This document shows, piece after piece, positions 25,289-33,641 of a stretch of DNA of 64,000 bases (position 1 is its first letter; each line of letters opens with the position of its first letter). Where the stretch lies: NCBI GenBank assembly GCA_041905785.1, contig JAYRKJ010000006.1:124001-188000 (forward strand). The letters run 5' to 3'. The stretch is from Roseateles_B sp041905785 (GTDB lineage Bacteria > Pseudomonadota > Gammaproteobacteria > Burkholderiales > Burkholderiaceae_C). Position numbers and translations under genes: made by a program. The notes beneath the pieces are model-generated. The model had not been told where the DNA came from and made no database searches. It saw nothing but the letters and a program-made list of their open reading frames with translations.

Positions 25289-26158
25289 TTGAGCGGCCAC
25301 CCCACGCCGACCGAACCCGTCGAGCTGCCCGAGCCGCTCGCGGAGGGCGAATCCAGCCCCGTGCTGGAGACGGTGGACGGCGTCGCGGTGGCCCGCCTCT
25401 ATGGCGAGCCGCTCTTCACCCTGCCCCAGGACCTCTACATTCCGCCGGATGCGCTGGAGGTCTTCCTGGAAGCCTTCGAGGGCCCGCTGGACCTGCTGCT
25501 CTACCTGATCCGGCGGCAGAATTTCAACATCCTGGACATCCCCTTGGCGGATGTCACGCGGCAGTACCTCAGCTACGTCGACCAGATCCGCAAGCAGAAC
25601 CTGGAGCTGGCCAGCGAGTACCTGCTGATGGCGGCCATGCTCATCGAGATCAAGTCCCGCATGCTGCTGCCGCCCAAGAAGACGGACGACGGGGCAGAAC
25701 CCGAGGACCCGCGTGCCGAGCTGGTGCGGCGCCTGCTGGAGTACGAGCAGATGAAGCTGGCCGCCGCGCGGCTGGACACCCTGCCCGTCATCGGCCGCGA
25801 CTTCCTGCGCGCGCAGGTCCACATCGAGCAGTCGCTGACGCCGCGCTTCCCGGACGTCAGCCTGGACGATCTGCGCGAGGCCTGGCTGGGCTTGCTCAAG
25901 AAGGCGCAGCTCAAGCAACACCACAAGATCAGCCGCGAGCAGCTGTCGGTGCGCGAACACATGAGCATGGTGCTGCGCCGCCTGCAGGGCCGGCGTTTCG
26001 TCGAATTTGAGCACCTGTTCGACGCCAGTCGCGGCCCCCAGGTGCTGGTGGTGACCTTCATCGCCATGCTGGAGCTGGCCCGCGAGCGCCTGCTGGAGAT
26101 CACGCAGGCCGAGGCCTTTGCCCCCATCTACGTCCGTCTGGCCTACGAGCCGAGCTGA
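25289..26158 (+). CDS. scpA: Segregation and condensation protein A
   Basis: A 289-residue kleisin that bridges Smc heads with ScpB in chromosome condensation. The N-terminal FEGPLDLLLYLIRRQNFNILDIP is split here as FEGPLDLLLYLIRR followed by QNFNILDIPLADVTRQYL, typical of ScpA; a helical C-terminal winged-helix region follows. No ATG fits the N-terminus, so TTG 25289 is proposed, preceded by GAGG at 25277-25280. The open frame extends to 25127, inside the DUF3460 gene. scpB is not adjacent. Confidence 0.93.
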   Translation: MSGHPTPTEPVELPEPLAEGESSPVLETVDGVAVARLYGEPLFTLPQDLYIPPDALEVFLEAFEGPLDLLLYLIRRQNFNILDIPLADVTRQYLSYVDQIRKQNLELASEYLLMAAMLIEIKSRMLLPPKKTDDGAEPEDPRAELVRRLLEYEQMKLAAARLDTLPVIGRDFLRAQVHIEQSLTPRFPDVSLDDLREAWLGLLKKAQLKQHHKISREQLSVREHMSMVLRRLQGRRFVEFEHLFDASRGPQVLVVTFIAMLELARERLLEITQAEAFAPIYVRLAYEPS

Positions 26159-26185
26159 GCGAACGCCAGCGCAGAGACGCGCAAG

Positions 26186-26210
26186 AAAAAGCCCGCCGGG
26201 CGGGCGGGCC
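26186..26210 (-). terminator. Terminator of the NarL-type regulator gene
   Basis: Read on the minus strand: GCCCGCCCGGCGGGC hairpin followed by TTTTTC. The T-run is only on this strand, so it serves the regulator gene ending at 26237 rather than scpA. Confidence 0.72.
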
Positions 26211-26236
26211 TGCTCGTGTAGGGCCGCGGGCCCGTC

Positions 26237-26977
26237 TCAGTGGGCGGGCTGGCGGAAGGTGCTGAAGCTCTGCTCCGGCTGGCGCTGCACCATCTGGCTG
26301 ACCGCCAGCACGGCCTGCGTCCGGGAATTCACACCCAGGGCCTTGAGCACCGCCGCCACATGGTCCTTGACCGTTTCCACCGACACGCCCAGCTCGCGGG
26401 CGATGATCTTGTTGGGCTTGCCTTGCAGCAGCAAGGCAAGCACGTCGGTCTGGCGCGGCGTCAGCGACAGGTTCTCCAGCCCGGCCTGCATCTGGTACTC
26501 GGTGGCGGTGGCCAACTGGGAGATCTGCTGCAGGCGGGCGGCCTGGCTGCTGACCTCGGGCTGAACGGGCGGCGGCGCTTCGCTGCCCAGGCTCATGGGC
26601 GGCACATAGATGCCGCCGGACATCACCAGCCGCAGGGCCTGTGACAGCACCTCGGTGCTGCTGCGCTTGGGCACGAAGCCCATGGCGCCCATGTCGATGG
26701 AGCGGATGACGTCACTGGCTCGGTCCGAGGCGGAGATCACCACCACCGGCAGCGCCGGATAGACCGAACGGAACTCCTCCAGCACGTCGAAGCCGCTGGC
26801 ATCACCCAACTGCAGGTCCAGCAGGACCAGATCGAAATCGTCCTCGTCCTTGAGTCGCTGGCGTGCAGCGGCGGCTGTCTCCACACCGACCATCTCCACG
26901 CCCTCGTCAAGCCCAGCGATCACGGACTGCAGGGCCGAGAGAATCAGGGGATGGTCATCAATGAGCAGCACCTTCAT
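26237..26977 (-). CDS. NarL/FixJ family response regulator
   Basis: A 246-residue regulator. Receiver: acidic D7-D8, phospho-acceptor Asp54 in VLLDLQLG and Lys104 in VPKRS. After a Gln/Pro linker, the LuxR-type helix-turn-helix spans about 171-225 (LSLTPRQTDVLALLLQGKPN then IIARELGVSVETVKDHVAAV). No sensor kinase is adjacent, so it is an orphan regulator. It is followed by its own terminator. Confidence 0.93.
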   Translation of the reverse strand: MKVLLIDDHPLILSALQSVIAGLDEGVEMVGVETAAAARQRLKDEDDFDLVLLDLQLGDASGFDVLEEFRSVYPALPVVVISASDRASDVIRSIDMGAMGFVPKRSSTEVLSQALRLVMSGGIYVPPMSLGSEAPPPVQPEVSSQAARLQQISQLATATEYQMQAGLENLSLTPRQTDVLALLLQGKPNKIIARELGVSVETVKDHVAAVLKALGVNSRTQAVLAVSQMVQRQPEQSFSTFRQPAH

Positions 26978-27124
26978 GCCAGTCTCCTCATGTGTTCTAA
27001 GTCAATGCACCCCTCTTGCCGGGGCGTCGAATCATAGAAGCTGGGGCGGGGCGAGGGCATACCCCTTCCGGGTGGGCGATCCACGAACAGCGTTCGCCAT
27101 CCGTATCCATCAATTGAAGGACGA

Positions 27125-27754
27125 TCACGGCTTGAGCCATTGGCAAAGCGCTTGCCATTGGAGCAAATCCTTCTCAACTTGCCCTGGCGAAATATCCCAC
27201 AAGCTGAGGCCGCGCGCCGCAAGCTGGACGTAATGCTGGGTGTCGCGCAGCTCGCCCAGCCAGTCCAGGCCCTCGCCCAGGCTCTGGCGGAACTGCCGCA
27301 ACTGCTGCTGTGACAAAGTGCCCTGGCGCACCCGCATGCCCAGCAGGCCCAACCGGGGCGCCGGTTTGCGCGTCGCTGCCAGCTCGTGCAGCCGCTGCAG
27401 GAAGGCATGGCAGGCCTGCATGTCGAAAAGGCTGGGCTGCAGCGGGATGAGGATGCGATCGGCCAGCCCGTACAGGCGCTCCAGGCGCTTCCCATGCAGA
27501 CCCGCCGGCGAATCCAGCACCACATGGCTGACGCCCTTGGGCGCACGCGCCACCTGTCTGTCGTCGATGTCCAGTGGGCGGATCGGTGGCAGCTGCGGGG
27601 GCCGCTGCGCCAGCCATTGCCGACTGGACTGCTGCACGTCAGCGTCGCCCAGTGCAACCGCCCGCCCCTGCCAGGCCAGATAGCCGGCGATATTGGTGGC
27701 GAGCGTGCTCTTGCCGACCCCTCCCTTGGGATTGGCGACCAGGATCACGGGCAT
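27125..27754 (-). CDS. Orphan ParA/MinD-like ATPase
   Basis: A 209-residue deviant Walker ATPase: KGGVGKST at residues 10-17, LGDADVQQSSRQWL (about 35-48) and VVLDSPAGLHG (about 77-87). The size and motifs fit small chromosomal ParA-like proteins. No parB, parS array or cargo gene is adjacent, so its cargo is unknown. It is followed on the same strand, after 147 bp, by the NarL-type regulator, and is divergent from the KefF-like gene. Confidence 0.87.
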   Translation of the reverse strand: MPVILVANPKGGVGKSTLATNIAGYLAWQGRAVALGDADVQQSSRQWLAQRPPQLPPIRPLDIDDRQVARAPKGVSHVVLDSPAGLHGKRLERLYGLADRILIPLQPSLFDMQACHAFLQRLHELAATRKPAPRLGLLGMRVRQGTLSQQQLRQFRQSLGEGLDWLGELRDTQHYVQLAARGLSLWDISPGQVEKDLLQWQALCQWLKP

Positions 27755-27860
27755 GGCATCTCCCTTGGCAGCGCTGCAGTCATGTTAGCGGGGACTTTCC
27801 GCCACAGGCAATGCCGGCGAGGCTCGAGCGTGGCGCGCGCAGACACTGCTACCCTTGCGC

Positions 27861-28472
27861 ATGGCCGAGATTCTGTGTTTGTGCGCCCACCCCGACCGGG
27901 CGCATTCGCGCGTCAGCGCCCGTCTGATGGACGCGCTGGATGCCGCCCCCTTCCCCCCTGGCAAGCTGGCGCTGCGCGACCTGTACCGCCTGTACCCGGA
28001 CTACGCCATTGACGTGGAGGCGGAGCAGCAGGCGCTGGAAGCCGCGCGGCTGATCGTCTGGCTGCATCCCATCCACTGGTACGGCATGCCGGCCCTGATG
28101 AAGCTGTGGCTGGACGAGGTTTTCAGCTATGGCTGGGCCTACGGGCCCGGCGGGCATGCCCTGCAGGGCAAGGACCTGTGGCTGCTGCTGTCCACCGGCG
28201 GGGCCGAGTCGGCCTACAGCCCGCAGGGCCACCATCGTCATGCCTTCGAGGATTTCCTGCTGCCCTACCGGCAGACCGCCCGCCTGTGCGGATTGCGCCT
28301 GCTGCCGCCCCAGGTGCTGCATGGCGCACACCACGCCAGCGCGGACGCCGTCACCCGGCACGTGCGTGCGGCCGTCCAGCTCCTGGACGACTATCCACAC
28401 TGGTGCGGATCGCCGCGCACCGAGCAGGACGAAGTGCCTGCCGGTGAGCGACCCACGGAGGCAAGCCCATGA
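27861..28472 (+). CDS. KefF/KefG-like NAD(P)H oxidoreductase
   Basis: A 203-residue flavodoxin-fold protein. The N-terminal strand MAEILCLCAHPDRAHSRV and the segment HWYGMPALMKLWLDEV followed by FSYGWAYGPGG are typical of the KefF/KefG/NQO family that binds FMN. In E. coli such proteins activate the glutathione-gated K+ efflux systems. The stop overlaps the ATG of the KefC-like gene (ATGA), supporting that role here. ATG 27861 was chosen over the TTG at 27855. Confidence 0.88.
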   Translation: MAEILCLCAHPDRAHSRVSARLMDALDAAPFPPGKLALRDLYRLYPDYAIDVEAEQQALEAARLIVWLHPIHWYGMPALMKLWLDEVFSYGWAYGPGGHALQGKDLWLLLSTGGAESAYSPQGHHRHAFEDFLLPYRQTARLCGLRLLPPQVLHGAHHASADAVTRHVRAAVQLLDDYPHWCGSPRTEQDEVPAGERPTEASP

Positions 28473-30313
28473 GCACCCCCTCCCACGAGTTGCTGCACCT
28501 GCCCCTGGTCTTCCTGGGCGCCGCGGTGCTGGCCGTGCCGCTGGCCCGCTGGGCCCGGCTGGGTTCCATCCTGGGCTATCTGGTGGCTGGGGTATTGATC
28601 GGCCCGCAGGCCCTGGGGCTGGTGTCGGCGCCCGACACCATTCTGGAGGTGGCCGAGATCGGCGTGGTGCTGATGATGTTCCTCGTGGGCCTGGAGCTGG
28701 AGCCGCGGCGGCTGTGGCAGCTGCGGCGGCCCATCTTCGGCTGGGGCTCGCTGCAGTTGCTGGGGTCCACCGCGCTGCTGATGGCCCTGGCCCTGCTCTG
28801 CGCGGTGCCCTGGCGCCTGGCTCTGGTCGGCAGCCTGGGCCTGGCCATGTCCTCGACGGCCGTGGCCATGGCCGTGCTGGGCGAGCGCAACCTGGGGTCA
28901 ACGGCGGCGGGCCAAAGCATCCTCAGCGTGGCCTTGCTGCAGGACATTGCCGCCATCCCCATCCTGGCCCTGGTCCCCGCGCTGGCCGGGGCCGATGGCA
29001 GCGGCTCGGAGGGCCACTGGCAAGCGCTCAAGGCCTTGGGCGCCATCGCCGTGCTCATCCTGGGTGGACGGCTGGCCCTGCGCCCGGCCTTGCGCTGGAT
29101 CGCCGGCAGCGCCACGCCGGAGATCTTCACCGCCGCGGCACTGCTGCTGGTGCTGGCCACCGCGGCCCTGATGCAAGCGGTGGGCCTCTCAATGGCGCTG
29201 GGCGCCTTCCTGGCGGGTGTGCTGCTGGCCGAAAGCGAGTATCGGCATGAACTGGAGACGGACCTGGAACCCTTCAAAGGGCTGTTGCTGGGTCTGTTCT
29301 TCATCGCAGTTGGCATGGGCCTGGACCTTCAGGTGCTGCTGCGCCAGCCCCTGCTGGTGGCAACACTGCTGGCCGCGCTGCTGGCGCTCAAGAGCGCCTT
29401 GCTGGTCTTCATGGGCCGTGCCATGGGTCTGCCGCTGCTGGAGCGGCCGGTCTTCGTGATCCTGCTGGCCCAGGGCGGCGAATTCGGCTTCGTGGTCTTC
29501 CAGCTGGGCCAGCAGGCCGGGCTGCTGAGCGACACCCAGGCCTCGGCGCTGGTGGCCGCGGTGGCCCTGTCCCTGGCCTGCACCCCAGCCCTGCTGGCCG
29601 CCGCGCAACGCTGGCTGCAGCCGCGCCTGGCCCGCCGGGGCGGCCCGGCCCTGGAGGAACTGAACGAACGGCAGCAGGCGCCGGTGATCATCGCCGGCTT
29701 CGGCCGCTACGGGCAGATCATTGGACGCCTGCTCTATGCCAACGGCTACGAGGCCACGGTGCTGGAGCACGACGCCCATACCGTCGAAGGCCTGCGCCGC
29801 TTCGACTGGCGTGTCTTCTACGGCGACGCCAGCCGCCTGGACCTGCTGCGCACGGCCGGGGCGGAGACGGCCGCCATCCTCGTGATCGCGGTGGACGACG
29901 TGCCGCAGAGCATCGCCGTCGCCGAACTGGCGCGCCAGCATTTCCCTCAGCTGCAGATCGTGGCCCGCGCCCGCAATGTGCAGCACTTCTACCGCCTGCA
30001 GGAGCTGGGCGTGCAACACGTCGAACGTGAGACCTTCGAGTCAGCCCTGCTGAGCGGACGCAGCGTGCTGGAGCTGCTGGGCCTGGAGCCCGCCATGGCG
30101 CGGCGCCAGGCCTGGCGCTTCCGCCAGCACAACAATGCCCAGCTGCGCCTGATGGCGGCGCACCGTGACGACGAGGACCAGCTCATCGCCATGGTGAAGC
30201 AGGGTCGGCAGCAGCTGGAAACGCTGATGGCGCAAGAGCGCGAGGCACGTCGCCAGGGGCGGCACCGCCAGGGCTGGAACGCGGTCGATGCCGAGGGGCC
30301 GCGAGGCGATTGA
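28469..30313 (+). CDS. KefB/KefC-like potassium:proton antiporter
   Basis: A 614-residue inner-membrane protein. Residues 1-390 form the cation/proton exchanger domain with about twelve helices and the segments YLVAGVLIGPQALG and ALGAFLAGVLLAESEYRHEL. The TrkA-N (RCK) nucleotide-binding domain starts near 405 with IIAGFGRYGQIIGRLL and runs to about 525, followed by a charged C-terminal tail. Such transporters export K+ to acidify the cytoplasm during electrophile stress. Co-translated with the KefF-like ancillary protein. Confidence 0.93.
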   Translation: MSTPSHELLHLPLVFLGAAVLAVPLARWARLGSILGYLVAGVLIGPQALGLVSAPDTILEVAEIGVVLMMFLVGLELEPRRLWQLRRPIFGWGSLQLLGSTALLMALALLCAVPWRLALVGSLGLAMSSTAVAMAVLGERNLGSTAAGQSILSVALLQDIAAIPILALVPALAGADGSGSEGHWQALKALGAIAVLILGGRLALRPALRWIAGSATPEIFTAAALLLVLATAALMQAVGLSMALGAFLAGVLLAESEYRHELETDLEPFKGLLLGLFFIAVGMGLDLQVLLRQPLLVATLLAALLALKSALLVFMGRAMGLPLLERPVFVILLAQGGEFGFVVFQLGQQAGLLSDTQASALVAAVALSLACTPALLAAAQRWLQPRLARRGGPALEELNERQQAPVIIAGFGRYGQIIGRLLYANGYEATVLEHDAHTVEGLRRFDWRVFYGDASRLDLLRTAGAETAAILVIAVDDVPQSIAVAELARQHFPQLQIVARARNVQHFYRLQELGVQHVERETFESALLSGRSVLELLGLEPAMARRQAWRFRQHNNAQLRLMAAHRDDEDQLIAMVKQGRQQLETLMAQEREARRQGRHRQGWNAVDAEGPRGD

Positions 30314-30356
30314 GGACGGCAAGGCAAGCCCGGGCCCGGCAGGCGACAATGGCGGC

Positions 30357-30788
30357 ATGTTTGCCCCGTCCCAGATCGAAGTCCGCCGATTCTTCTGCAG
30401 CACCTACGCCAAGTGGCGGGATCGCCTGCCCTTGACGCCCATGGAAGACCTGGCCGCCCAATGGATCGAGCAGCACCCCGAGTACCACGCCGAACTGGCG
30501 GATGAGGAACAAGCGGTGCAGGCGGTCTACACGGTCGAGGAGGGGCGCACGAACCCCTTTCTTCACTTGTCCATGCACCTGAGCATCAGTGAGCAGCATT
30601 CCATCGACCAGCCGCGGGGCGTGCGCCAGGCGCTGGATCTGCTGGCCGCCCGTCGCCAATCCCTGCATGAAGCCCACCATGTGGCCATGGACTGCCTGGG
30701 GGCCATGATCTGGGAGTCGCAGCGCAGCGGCCGCCCGCCGGACGGCCACGCCTATCTGGAGGCGCTGCGGCACAAGGCCACCCAGTAA
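30357..30788 (+). CDS. DUF1841 family protein
   Basis: A 143-residue soluble protein: MFAPSQIEVRRFFCSTYAKW, then NPFLHLSMHLSISEQ and HHVAMDCLGAMIWESQRSG, matching DUF1841, a family found in Betaproteobacteria and some Gammaproteobacteria. The conserved His residues suggest a possible metal-binding helical bundle, but no function is established. ATG 30357 begins the family sequence; the frame is open to 30288. Confidence 0.9.
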   Translation: MFAPSQIEVRRFFCSTYAKWRDRLPLTPMEDLAAQWIEQHPEYHAELADEEQAVQAVYTVEEGRTNPFLHLSMHLSISEQHSIDQPRGVRQALDLLAARRQSLHEAHHVAMDCLGAMIWESQRSGRPPDGHAYLEALRHKATQ

Positions 30789-30846
30789 GGCGGCCCCGCC
30801 CGCGCCCGCGCCAGCGCCCGCCCTGCATGCGAGCGCCGAAATGCAA

Positions 30847-30869
30847 AAAGCCACGCGATGCGTGGCTTT
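30847..30869. terminator. Bidirectional terminator between DUF1841 gene and flgN
   Basis: Perfect 10-bp stem AAAGCCACGC / GCGTGGCTTT with a GAT loop, between two convergent genes. Confidence 0.85.
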
Positions 30870-30899
30870 GCTGCTTCGACGAGGCGCTGCCGAAGCGTC

Positions 30900-31301
30900 T
30901 CAGGCCTGGACGGATCCACCCAGGCTGCTCTTTCGCTCGCTCTTGCCGCTGGCGCCGTAGACGCCGCTCGGCTCCGGCGGGATCAGCACGTCCAGGGCGC
31001 GATCCAGCGCTGCCGAAGCCCGGTTCAGGGACTCGCGCTGCGCGGCCACACGACCACCGGCCTGAACCAGACGATTGCGCAGCTGCGGCGGCACCTTGCC
31101 ATTGCGGGCCGCTTCCATGAAGCTGGCCATGGCCAGGGCCAGGGCTTGATGCAAGGCGGCCGCGTGCGTCTCGATCGCCTGGCTGTCACGACGCACCAGC
31201 GCATCACCCAGCAGGTTCAGGCAGTTCTCGACTTCGATCAGCGGCCGTTCCAGATCCTGGCTCAGCGCTTCGGTGTTTTCGTTGGGAGGCAAGGCTTGCA
31301 T
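30900..31301 (-). CDS. flgN: FlgN-like flagellar export chaperone
   Basis: A 133-residue helical protein. FlgN binds the hook-filament junction proteins FlgK and FlgL in the cytoplasm and delivers them to the export apparatus. Sequence conservation in this family is weak; the call rests on length, helical content (ALSQDLERPLIEVENCLNLL) and position directly after flgM, 55 bp away. ATG 31301 was chosen as the start of the helical part. The C-terminus is basic and probably flexible. Confidence 0.8.
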   Translation of the reverse strand: MQALPPNENTEALSQDLERPLIEVENCLNLLGDALVRRDSQAIETHAAALHQALALAMASFMEAARNGKVPPQLRNRLVQAGGRVAAQRESLNRASAALDRALDVLIPPEPSGVYGASGKSERKSSLGGSVQA

Positions 31302-31356
31302 GGCTGGACCCGCCTGTGGGCAATGTTGAAGAAAAGATGAGCCGGCGCCCGGCAAT

Positions 31357-31680
31357 TCAGTGTGCACCAACGCGGCCGACCATTTCCCGGGCATTGGCAA
31401 TCAGCTTGTCGGCGATGGCATCGGCATTGATGCTGAACTTGCCTTCGCTGATGGCCTGGGAAATGCGCTGCACCTTCTCGGCATCGAAGCTGCCTTCGTC
31501 CGGCACACCTTGCAACATAGTGCTGGCCGTGCTGGACAGGGCCAGCGTGGCGCTGGCCTGGGGTGAATTATTCACGCTGCCAGCCTCGGACGCACTTTTC
31601 TTGCGACCGGCATCCGTCGTCGCCGGGCGCTCGACGCCGAGTCCGGCGGCGAGCTTTTCAGCGTTTTGACCGATTTTCAT
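31357..31680 (-). CDS. flgM: Anti-sigma-28 factor FlgM
   Basis: A 107-residue protein starting MKIGQNAEKLAAGLG. The C-terminal half, FDAEKVQRISQAISEGKFSI then NADAIADKLIANAREM, is the conserved sigma-28-binding region; the N-terminal half is low-complexity, as expected for an intrinsically disordered export signal. FlgM holds FliA inactive until the hook is complete and is then secreted. The cognate fliA is at 59073-59786. An earlier in-frame ATG at 31707 lies outside the conserved start. Confidence 0.93.
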   Translation of the reverse strand: MKIGQNAEKLAAGLGVERPATTDAGRKKSASEAGSVNNSPQASATLALSSTASTMLQGVPDEGSFDAEKVQRISQAISEGKFSINADAIADKLIANAREMVGRVGAH

Positions 31681-31825
31681 GATGATCTCCAAGGACTGAG
31701 CTTGCAACCGCCCAGCCTGTTGGACGGTGTATCGGCCGGGCCGGGCCGGACTTGAGGCATTTCCTCAACCATAACAGCAGGGGGCCGCCATGGTACGGAC
31801 AAGAACGTCAGCCATGCTGCATCGT

Positions 31826-32557
31826 TCACAGCAGCACCTCCACTTCGCGTTCGCCCACGGCCCGGCCGGTCACGGTGCGGCCATTCTCGAAGCGCACCCG
31901 CACGTCCTGCCCGTCAACGCCCTGGCCCAGGGCCTGCCCTTCGCCGGCGACGGCGAAGCCCGCGCCGCGTACCTGCACCTTGACCTGGGTGCCTGCGGCA
32001 AACCACTGGCGCTGCTTCAAGCTGCCGGAACGCAGCGCCTCGCCAGCCTGCACCGGGCGCGCCAGACAGCGTCCCACCAGGCTTGTGGGTTCCGTGTACA
32101 CAGCACCCGGCTCGGCGGCCAGGTCGACTTCCGCCAGCCGCAAGTGTTCGACTGACAAGGTGGTGCCCGCATCCAGCGGGCTTGCGGCCACCAGGGCCGG
32201 CGCGAAGACGCGCACCGTCAGCGGGAGCGATACATTCCAGCGGCTGCTTCCCTCCACGCAGCGAAGGCCGATGCGCGAACGCCCCCAAAGCCGCATGCCG
32301 GGCAGCAGCTGGGGTTCGGCGCGCTGGCAAGGTGCCAGACGCAGCCGGGGATCGGCCTGCCCCAGCTCCACCGTCACGCGTGCAGAGGCGCCCAGGCCTT
32401 GGTTCAGGCGGCTGACGGCACTCAAGGCCGTCTGGTGCAGAACCTCGCGCCAGGGTTCCAGCCCCTGCGCCAGCGCCCAAGGCGTACACAGCAGGCCAAG
32501 CACAAGCGCCACCAGCCATCTGGCGGCGCTTTGCAGGAACAGAGGCCGATTGCACAT
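31826..32557 (-). CDS. flgA: Flagellar basal body P-ring formation chaperone FlgA
   Basis: A 243-residue periplasmic chaperone for FlgI. Residues about 1-35 are a signal peptide (hydrophobic LVALVLGLLCTPWALA with cleavage after ALA). The C-terminal SAF domain contains SPLDAGTTLSVEHLRLAEVD and ends in the typical FENGRTVTGRAV beta segment. The frame is open to 33019, but ATG 32557 begins the signal sequence. It is divergent from flgB and upstream of flgM. Confidence 0.92.
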   Translation of the reverse strand: MCNRPLFLQSAARWLVALVLGLLCTPWALAQGLEPWREVLHQTALSAVSRLNQGLGASARVTVELGQADPRLRLAPCQRAEPQLLPGMRLWGRSRIGLRCVEGSSRWNVSLPLTVRVFAPALVAASPLDAGTTLSVEHLRLAEVDLAAEPGAVYTEPTSLVGRCLARPVQAGEALRSGSLKQRQWFAAGTQVKVQVRGAGFAVAGEGQALGQGVDGQDVRVRFENGRTVTGRAVGEREVEVLL

Positions 32558-32602
32558 GATGGACAGGACTTTAGGCCCCGCCCCGCCGGCTTTAGCGCCG
32601 AA

Positions 32603-32635
32603 ATGAGCAGCAAAGCGCATGCTTTTCCCGCTCAT
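32603..32635. promoter_or_regulatory. Nested dyad in the flgA-flgB divergent promoter region
   Basis: Outer arms ATGAGC (32603-32608) and GCTCAT (32630-32635) enclose inner arms AAAGC (32612-32616) and GCTTT (32621-32625). It is near the middle of the 189-bp gap between divergent flgA and flgB, a place where a flagellar activator would bind. The binding protein is not identified. Confidence 0.35.
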
Positions 32636-32746
32636 GTTTTCCGGACTGCCGCCCAACAATGCCCACATCCCGTGCCATGGCGTCGAACAGGGCCTGCAGA
32701 CCAGCAATGCGAGCCCGCGATACCCGGCCCCGGCAAGGAGTCCCTC

Positions 32747-33160
32747 ATGATCAACCGCCTCACCGATTCGCTGAACTTCCAGACCCAGGCCCTGGTGCTG
32801 CGGGCTGAGCGCCAGCAGCAGTTGGCCAGCAATATCGCCAACGCGGACACGCCAGGCTATCAGGCGCGCGACTTCGACTTCAGCCGTGCGCTGAAGGAAG
32901 CCACCGGCGAACTGGCCACACCGGGCGCGCTGCAGCTGACGCAAAGCCGCCACCTGGCCCCGCCGGCCGGCGCGCTGAGCCCGTCCGGGCGTGACTACGC
33001 GATGGCCGCCCAGACCCATCTGGACAGCAACACGGTGGACATGGACCGCGAACGCGCCAGCTTCGTCGACAACACCGTGAAGTACGAGGCCACGCTGCGC
33101 TTCATCAACTCCAGCGTGCGCACCACCCTGGATGCGATGAAGTCGCCCAACGCCGCCTGA
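32747..33160 (+). CDS. flgB: Flagellar proximal rod protein FlgB
   Basis: A 137-residue rod subunit. The N-terminal helix includes QQQLASNIANADTPGYQARD, the flagellar rod/hook signature, and the C-terminus ends in the helical region FVDNTVKYEATLRFINSSVR. Start ATG 32747 has AAGGAG at 32735-32740. First gene of the flgB-flgL run; secreted by the flagellar type III system. Confidence 0.97.
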   Translation: MINRLTDSLNFQTQALVLRAERQQQLASNIANADTPGYQARDFDFSRALKEATGELATPGALQLTQSRHLAPPAGALSPSGRDYAMAAQTHLDSNTVDMDRERASFVDNTVKYEATLRFINSSVRTTLDAMKSPNAA

Positions 33161-33207
33161 GGGTGACGGACGCTGACTGAACCCCGCAGACGCAGCAGGA
33201 GGCCCCC

Positions 33208-33624
33208 ATGTCCATGTTCCAGATCTTCAACGTTTCCGGCAGCGCCGTCAGCGCGCAAAGCCAGCGCCTCAACGTGGTCGCCAGCAACCTGGCCAACGCC
33301 GACACCGTGGCCGGCCCGGATGGACAGGCCTACAAGGCGCGCCAGGTGGTCTTCCAGACGCAGCTGATGGGCGCAAGCCAGGACCCGGGCGCCGCCGGCG
33401 TGCGGGTCGCGCAGATCACCGAGGACCAGACCCAGGGCCGCCGGGTGCACGACCCCAAGCACCCGCAGGCCGATGCCGAGGGCTATGTGACCTACAGCAA
33501 CGTCAACAGCGTGGAAGAGATGGTCAACATGATCTCGGCCTCGCGCTCCTACCAGAACAACATCGAGGTCATGAGCACGGCCAAAAACCTGCTGCTCAAG
33601 ACTTTGCAGTTGGGCCAATCCTGA
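33208..33624 (+). CDS. flgC: Flagellar proximal rod protein FlgC
   Basis: A 138-residue rod protein: MSMFQIFNVSGSAVSAQSQR, LNVVASNLANADT and the C-terminal VNSVEEMVNMISASRSYQNN. The length is normal. It assembles with FlgB, FlgF and FlgG into the rod. It follows flgB after 47 bp. Confidence 0.97.
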   Translation: MSMFQIFNVSGSAVSAQSQRLNVVASNLANADTVAGPDGQAYKARQVVFQTQLMGASQDPGAAGVRVAQITEDQTQGRRVHDPKHPQADAEGYVTYSNVNSVEEMVNMISASRSYQNNIEVMSTAKNLLLKTLQLGQS

Positions 33625-33641
33625 CCTGAGCGAGGCCATCC

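Noticed and set aside
26186..26210. Terminator of scpA on the plus strand
   Set aside because: On the plus strand the hairpin is preceded by an A-run and lacks a T-run; orientation fits the minus-strand regulator.
27125..27754. Plasmid or chromosomal partition locus
   Set aside because: The ParA-like gene has no parB neighbour and no parS-like palindromes were seen.
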